Notes under the pieces: model-generated | What the model was told of the DNA's origin: nothing | Seen by the model: only the letters and a program-made list of their open reading frames with translations | Databases searched by the model: none | Assembly (NCBI RefSeq): GCF_002161555.1 | Contig: NZ_NFHZ01000012.1 | Span: 56,192-120,191, forward strand | Direction: 5' to 3' | Origin: Barnesiella sp. An55 | Lineage (GTDB): Bacteria > Bacteroidota > Bacteroidia > Bacteroidales > Barnesiellaceae | DNA: 64,000 bases | In this document: positions 62,266 through 64,000 of the stretch, in pieces | How positions within the stretch are numbered: the first letter of the stretch is position 1 | Layout: every line of letters starts with the position of its first letter | Program-made: the position numbers and the translations under genes

Positions 62266-62304
62266 GCGGATAATAAGCCGCAAATTTTGCGGTTAATTAT
62301 CCGC
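62266..62304. promoter_or_regulatory. Near-perfect operator palindrome over the fic promoter
   Basis: The left arm at 62266-62284 and the right arm at 62286-62304 are 19 bp each with two mismatches (GCGGATAAT...ATTATCCGC, inner CCGCAAA/TTTGCGG). The palindrome covers the -33 TTTG (62286-62289). Confidence 0.65.
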
Positions 62305-62319
62305 AAAACCGTATATTTG
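62286..62319 (+). promoter_or_regulatory. Promoter of the fic gene
   Basis: TTTG at 62286-62289, 22 bp, TATATTTG at 62312-62319; the first ATG is at 62332. Confidence 0.6.
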
Positions 62320-62331
62320 CAAAAAACAGTG

Positions 62332-63462
62332 ATGCCTATGTATATACATGAACATAAAGAATGGCCTTCCTTTTCGTGGAACAAGGAACTTGTCGGTGAG
62401 AAACTGAACAAGGTAAATAAGGCTGTCGGTTATCTGATGGGACGCCTTAGTGTAATCGGTTTTAACGACAAGATGTCTGCCGTAGTTGAATCCATCTCTC
62501 ATGACATCATTGCATCATCAGAAATTGAAGGAGTGGAATTGAACAATGAGCAGGTACGTTCATCTGTAGCCCGCAAACTCGGAGTACAACTACCGAATCC
62601 GACCGAATCCTCACGATATATAGACGGAGTAGTGGAAATGGCACTTGACGCAACCGTCAATTTCAACAGTCCGCTGACCCATGAAAGACTCTTCGGCTGG
62701 CACAACTGCCTGTTTCCTACCGGATGGAGCGGTCCAACGAAAATAGATGTTGCCCGATACCGCAGTGGAGATATGAAAGTTATTTCTGGAATGTTCGGTC
62801 GGGAAAAGGTACATTATGTAGCGCCTGCTCCTGAAAGAATAGACGAAGAAATGAATCGGTTTCTGGACTGGTTCAATTCAGATGCACATAACGGTTATGT
62901 GAAATCTGCAATAGCCCATTTGTGGTTTGTCTGCATCCACCCTTTCGATGACGGAAACGGACGAATCGGACGAGCCATTGCTGATATGGCACTTTCACAG
63001 GCTGAAAACTCAAAGATGCGTTTCTTCAGTATCTCCCATCAGATAAACAAGGATAAAAAACAGTATTACGACATATTGGAGAAAACACAGAAGGGAGATT
63101 GCGAAATTACTGAATGGATCATCTGGTATCTTGACTGCCTGCTCCGTTCCGTCGAGCAATCCGACGAAACATTGTCAAAGGTTCTTAATAAGGCCATATT
63201 CTGGCAAACCCATGCCGAAACAGTCCTGTCCGAACGACAACGTGAAGTCTTGAATTTATATTTGGACGGTTATCCCGGCAAACTGACGGCTAAGAACTGG
63301 GCAAAACGTGTAAAGGTATCACCGGATACAGCAGCACGCGATATAAAAGATCTGGTAGAAAAGGGTATTCTGATACCCCAGCAGGGGCGGGTTCGTGACG
63401 TATTCTACGGAATCCGGTGCAATGAGTCTATCATTGTCATCCCCATGCCGGAAGATGTATAA
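62332..63462 (+). CDS. Fic-family AMP-transferase with N-terminal DUF4172 domain
   Basis: The protein has 376 residues (374 from the second Met at 62338). The N-terminal domain has YIHEHKEWPSFSWNKE, typical of DUF4172, and an inhibitory helix SSEIEGVEL near residue 62 with the autoinhibitory Glu. The Fic active site HPFDDGNGRIGR is intact near residue 203. A winged HTH-like C-terminus (LTAKNWAKRVKVSPDTAAR) may bind DNA. Family members transfer AMP from ATP to a target protein. It probably regulates its own promoter through the palindrome upstream. Follows the RhuM-like gene by 90 bp. Confidence 0.92.
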   Translation: MPMYIHEHKEWPSFSWNKELVGEKLNKVNKAVGYLMGRLSVIGFNDKMSAVVESISHDIIASSEIEGVELNNEQVRSSVARKLGVQLPNPTESSRYIDGVVEMALDATVNFNSPLTHERLFGWHNCLFPTGWSGPTKIDVARYRSGDMKVISGMFGREKVHYVAPAPERIDEEMNRFLDWFNSDAHNGYVKSAIAHLWFVCIHPFDDGNGRIGRAIADMALSQAENSKMRFFSISHQINKDKKQYYDILEKTQKGDCEITEWIIWYLDCLLRSVEQSDETLSKVLNKAIFWQTHAETVLSERQREVLNLYLDGYPGKLTAKNWAKRVKVSPDTAARDIKDLVEKGILIPQQGRVRDVFYGIRCNESIIVIPMPEDV

Positions 63463-63477
63463 TCGTTCATCATACAA

Positions 63478-63530
63478 GCATAAAGGCTGTGTGCCGGTCT
63501 AGATAAACCGATGTCACACAGCCTTTATGC
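63478..63530. terminator. Bidirectional terminator between fic and the HTH gene
   Basis: A 16-bp perfect stem (63478-63493 with 63515-63530), followed by TTATCTTTTA on plus. Confidence 0.75.
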
Positions 63531-63537
63531 TTATCTT

Positions 63538-63840
63538 TTATTTACCACTCATATATGCTTCACGATAATTCTCCTGAAGCATTTTCTCAATATCACTCTC
63601 CCGGTAAAGGATTTTACCTCCCAACTGGTAATAAGATATTCTTCCTTCATTACGATAATCCTGAAGCGTACGTCTGCTCAGTTTTAATTGTGCCGACACT
63701 TCCTTATCGGTCAGATAGCGTTCGCCACCAAGTACGGGACGGTTTCCGACCGCCAGATTCTCAATCCCGACCAGCATACGGTCAAGACTTCCCATGATAC
63801 GGTGTACCCATTCTCTGCTGTCTGTTCTCAGTTCACTCAT
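63538..63840 (-). CDS. Helix-turn-helix (excisionase-like) protein of the outer element
   Basis: The protein has 100 residues with HTH_17 domain YLTDKEVSAQLKLSRRTLQ and YRNEGRISYYQLGGKILYR. It is a close relative of the inner-element protein at 57613-57915. Transcribed toward fic and ending at the shared terminator. By family it regulates excision or transfer of its element. Nothing further is seen from 63871 to the right edge. Confidence 0.9.
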   Translation of the reverse strand: MSELRTDSREWVHRIMGSLDRMLVGIENLAVGNRPVLGGERYLTDKEVSAQLKLSRRTLQDYRNEGRISYYQLGGKILYRESDIEKMLQENYREAYMSGK

Positions 63841-64000
63841 GTTATTATGGATTTAGTGGTTATTGTTTAACTGTTATATATTAACGTGAGTTCGACGAAT
63901 TCAAAACAAAGCGAGCTGTGTGTCAATAGTTCTTGTAACATTGATACACGGCTTCTTGGGAAAGCAACAATATGCAGCAATTGCACCCAACAGGTTTACG

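Noticed and set aside
63871..64000. Possible start of another gene at the right edge
   Set aside because: No start codon with a coding-like frame is visible in the last 130 bases.

Overview
The window reads as the chromosome of a gut Bacteroidales. The evidence is the repeated Bacteroidota promoter form (TTG/TTTG, 19-21 bp, TAnnTTTG), weak or absent Shine-Dalgarno sites, SusC-like plug/beta-barrel proteins, the gadB-glsA-gadC acid-resistance set, a BY-kinase/Wza export pair, and DUF3408/MobB-type mobilization genes. The strong GAG/CTC/TCG codon bias of the first 43 kb would suit Barnesiellaceae, but that placement is a guess. From about 43.2 kb onward, and most clearly from 44 to 54 kb, the sequence is visibly AT-richer with different codon use.

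Region 1 (1-43.0 kb) is ordinary core genome. In order it holds a UDG-superfamily glycosylase (cut by the left edge), a DcaP-like porin, a Wza/Wzc-type polysaccharide export pair, a flavodiiron protein, aquaporin Z, serC-serA, rarA, an exo-sialidase, a Spy-like secreted protein, clpB, an exported unknown, tgt, an LptF/G permease and an ECF sigma factor. Then comes a five-gene operon (ABC ATPase, ABC membrane protein, GntR regulator, unknown anchored protein, TonB-type beta-barrel protein), followed by an OmpA-like protein, proS and an exported unknown. The rest is the glutamate/GABA acid-resistance cluster (gadC, an odd K+ channel, glsA, gadB), an MFS and two EamA transporters, an APH-fold sugar-kinase-like protein, purine nucleoside phosphorylase, thiL and tRNA-Phe.

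Region 2 (43.15 kb to the right edge) is a nest of mobile elements beside tRNA-Phe. The outer element starts with a tyrosine recombinase gene and continues after 61.4 kb with a RhuM-like protein, a Fic protein under a near-perfect operator palindrome, and a helix-turn-helix protein. Its recombinase gene is split by a second element of about 17.2 kb (roughly 44168-61406). Joining the halves at the shared TTYAC gives exactly 1233 nt, a 410-residue recombinase in frame. The inner element is an integrative mobilizable element: two tandem tyrosine recombinases, a RhuM-like protein, two HTH proteins, a DUF3408 protein, MobC, a MobB-type relaxase, an accessory membrane protein, and a large nested palindrome that is the best oriT candidate.

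The cargo of the inner element (44439-54052) is the most interesting part of the window. It is a tight four-gene operon: a small XRE regulator; a 1398-residue protein joining an S1 domain, an SF1/Upf1-type helicase and a Ppx/GppA-type ASKHA domain; a 1494-residue protein with a long solenoid of Trp-centred repeats ending in a DarT-like (DUF4433) ADP-ribosyltransferase domain; and a DarG-like macro-domain protein. DarT and DarG are an established toxin-antitoxin and anti-phage pair acting on DNA. Coupling them to a helicase-Ppx fusion and a giant repeat sensor suggests an expanded DarTG-type defence system. I know of no description of this arrangement, but no search could be run. The biological role is inference; the domain order and operon structure are read from the sequence.
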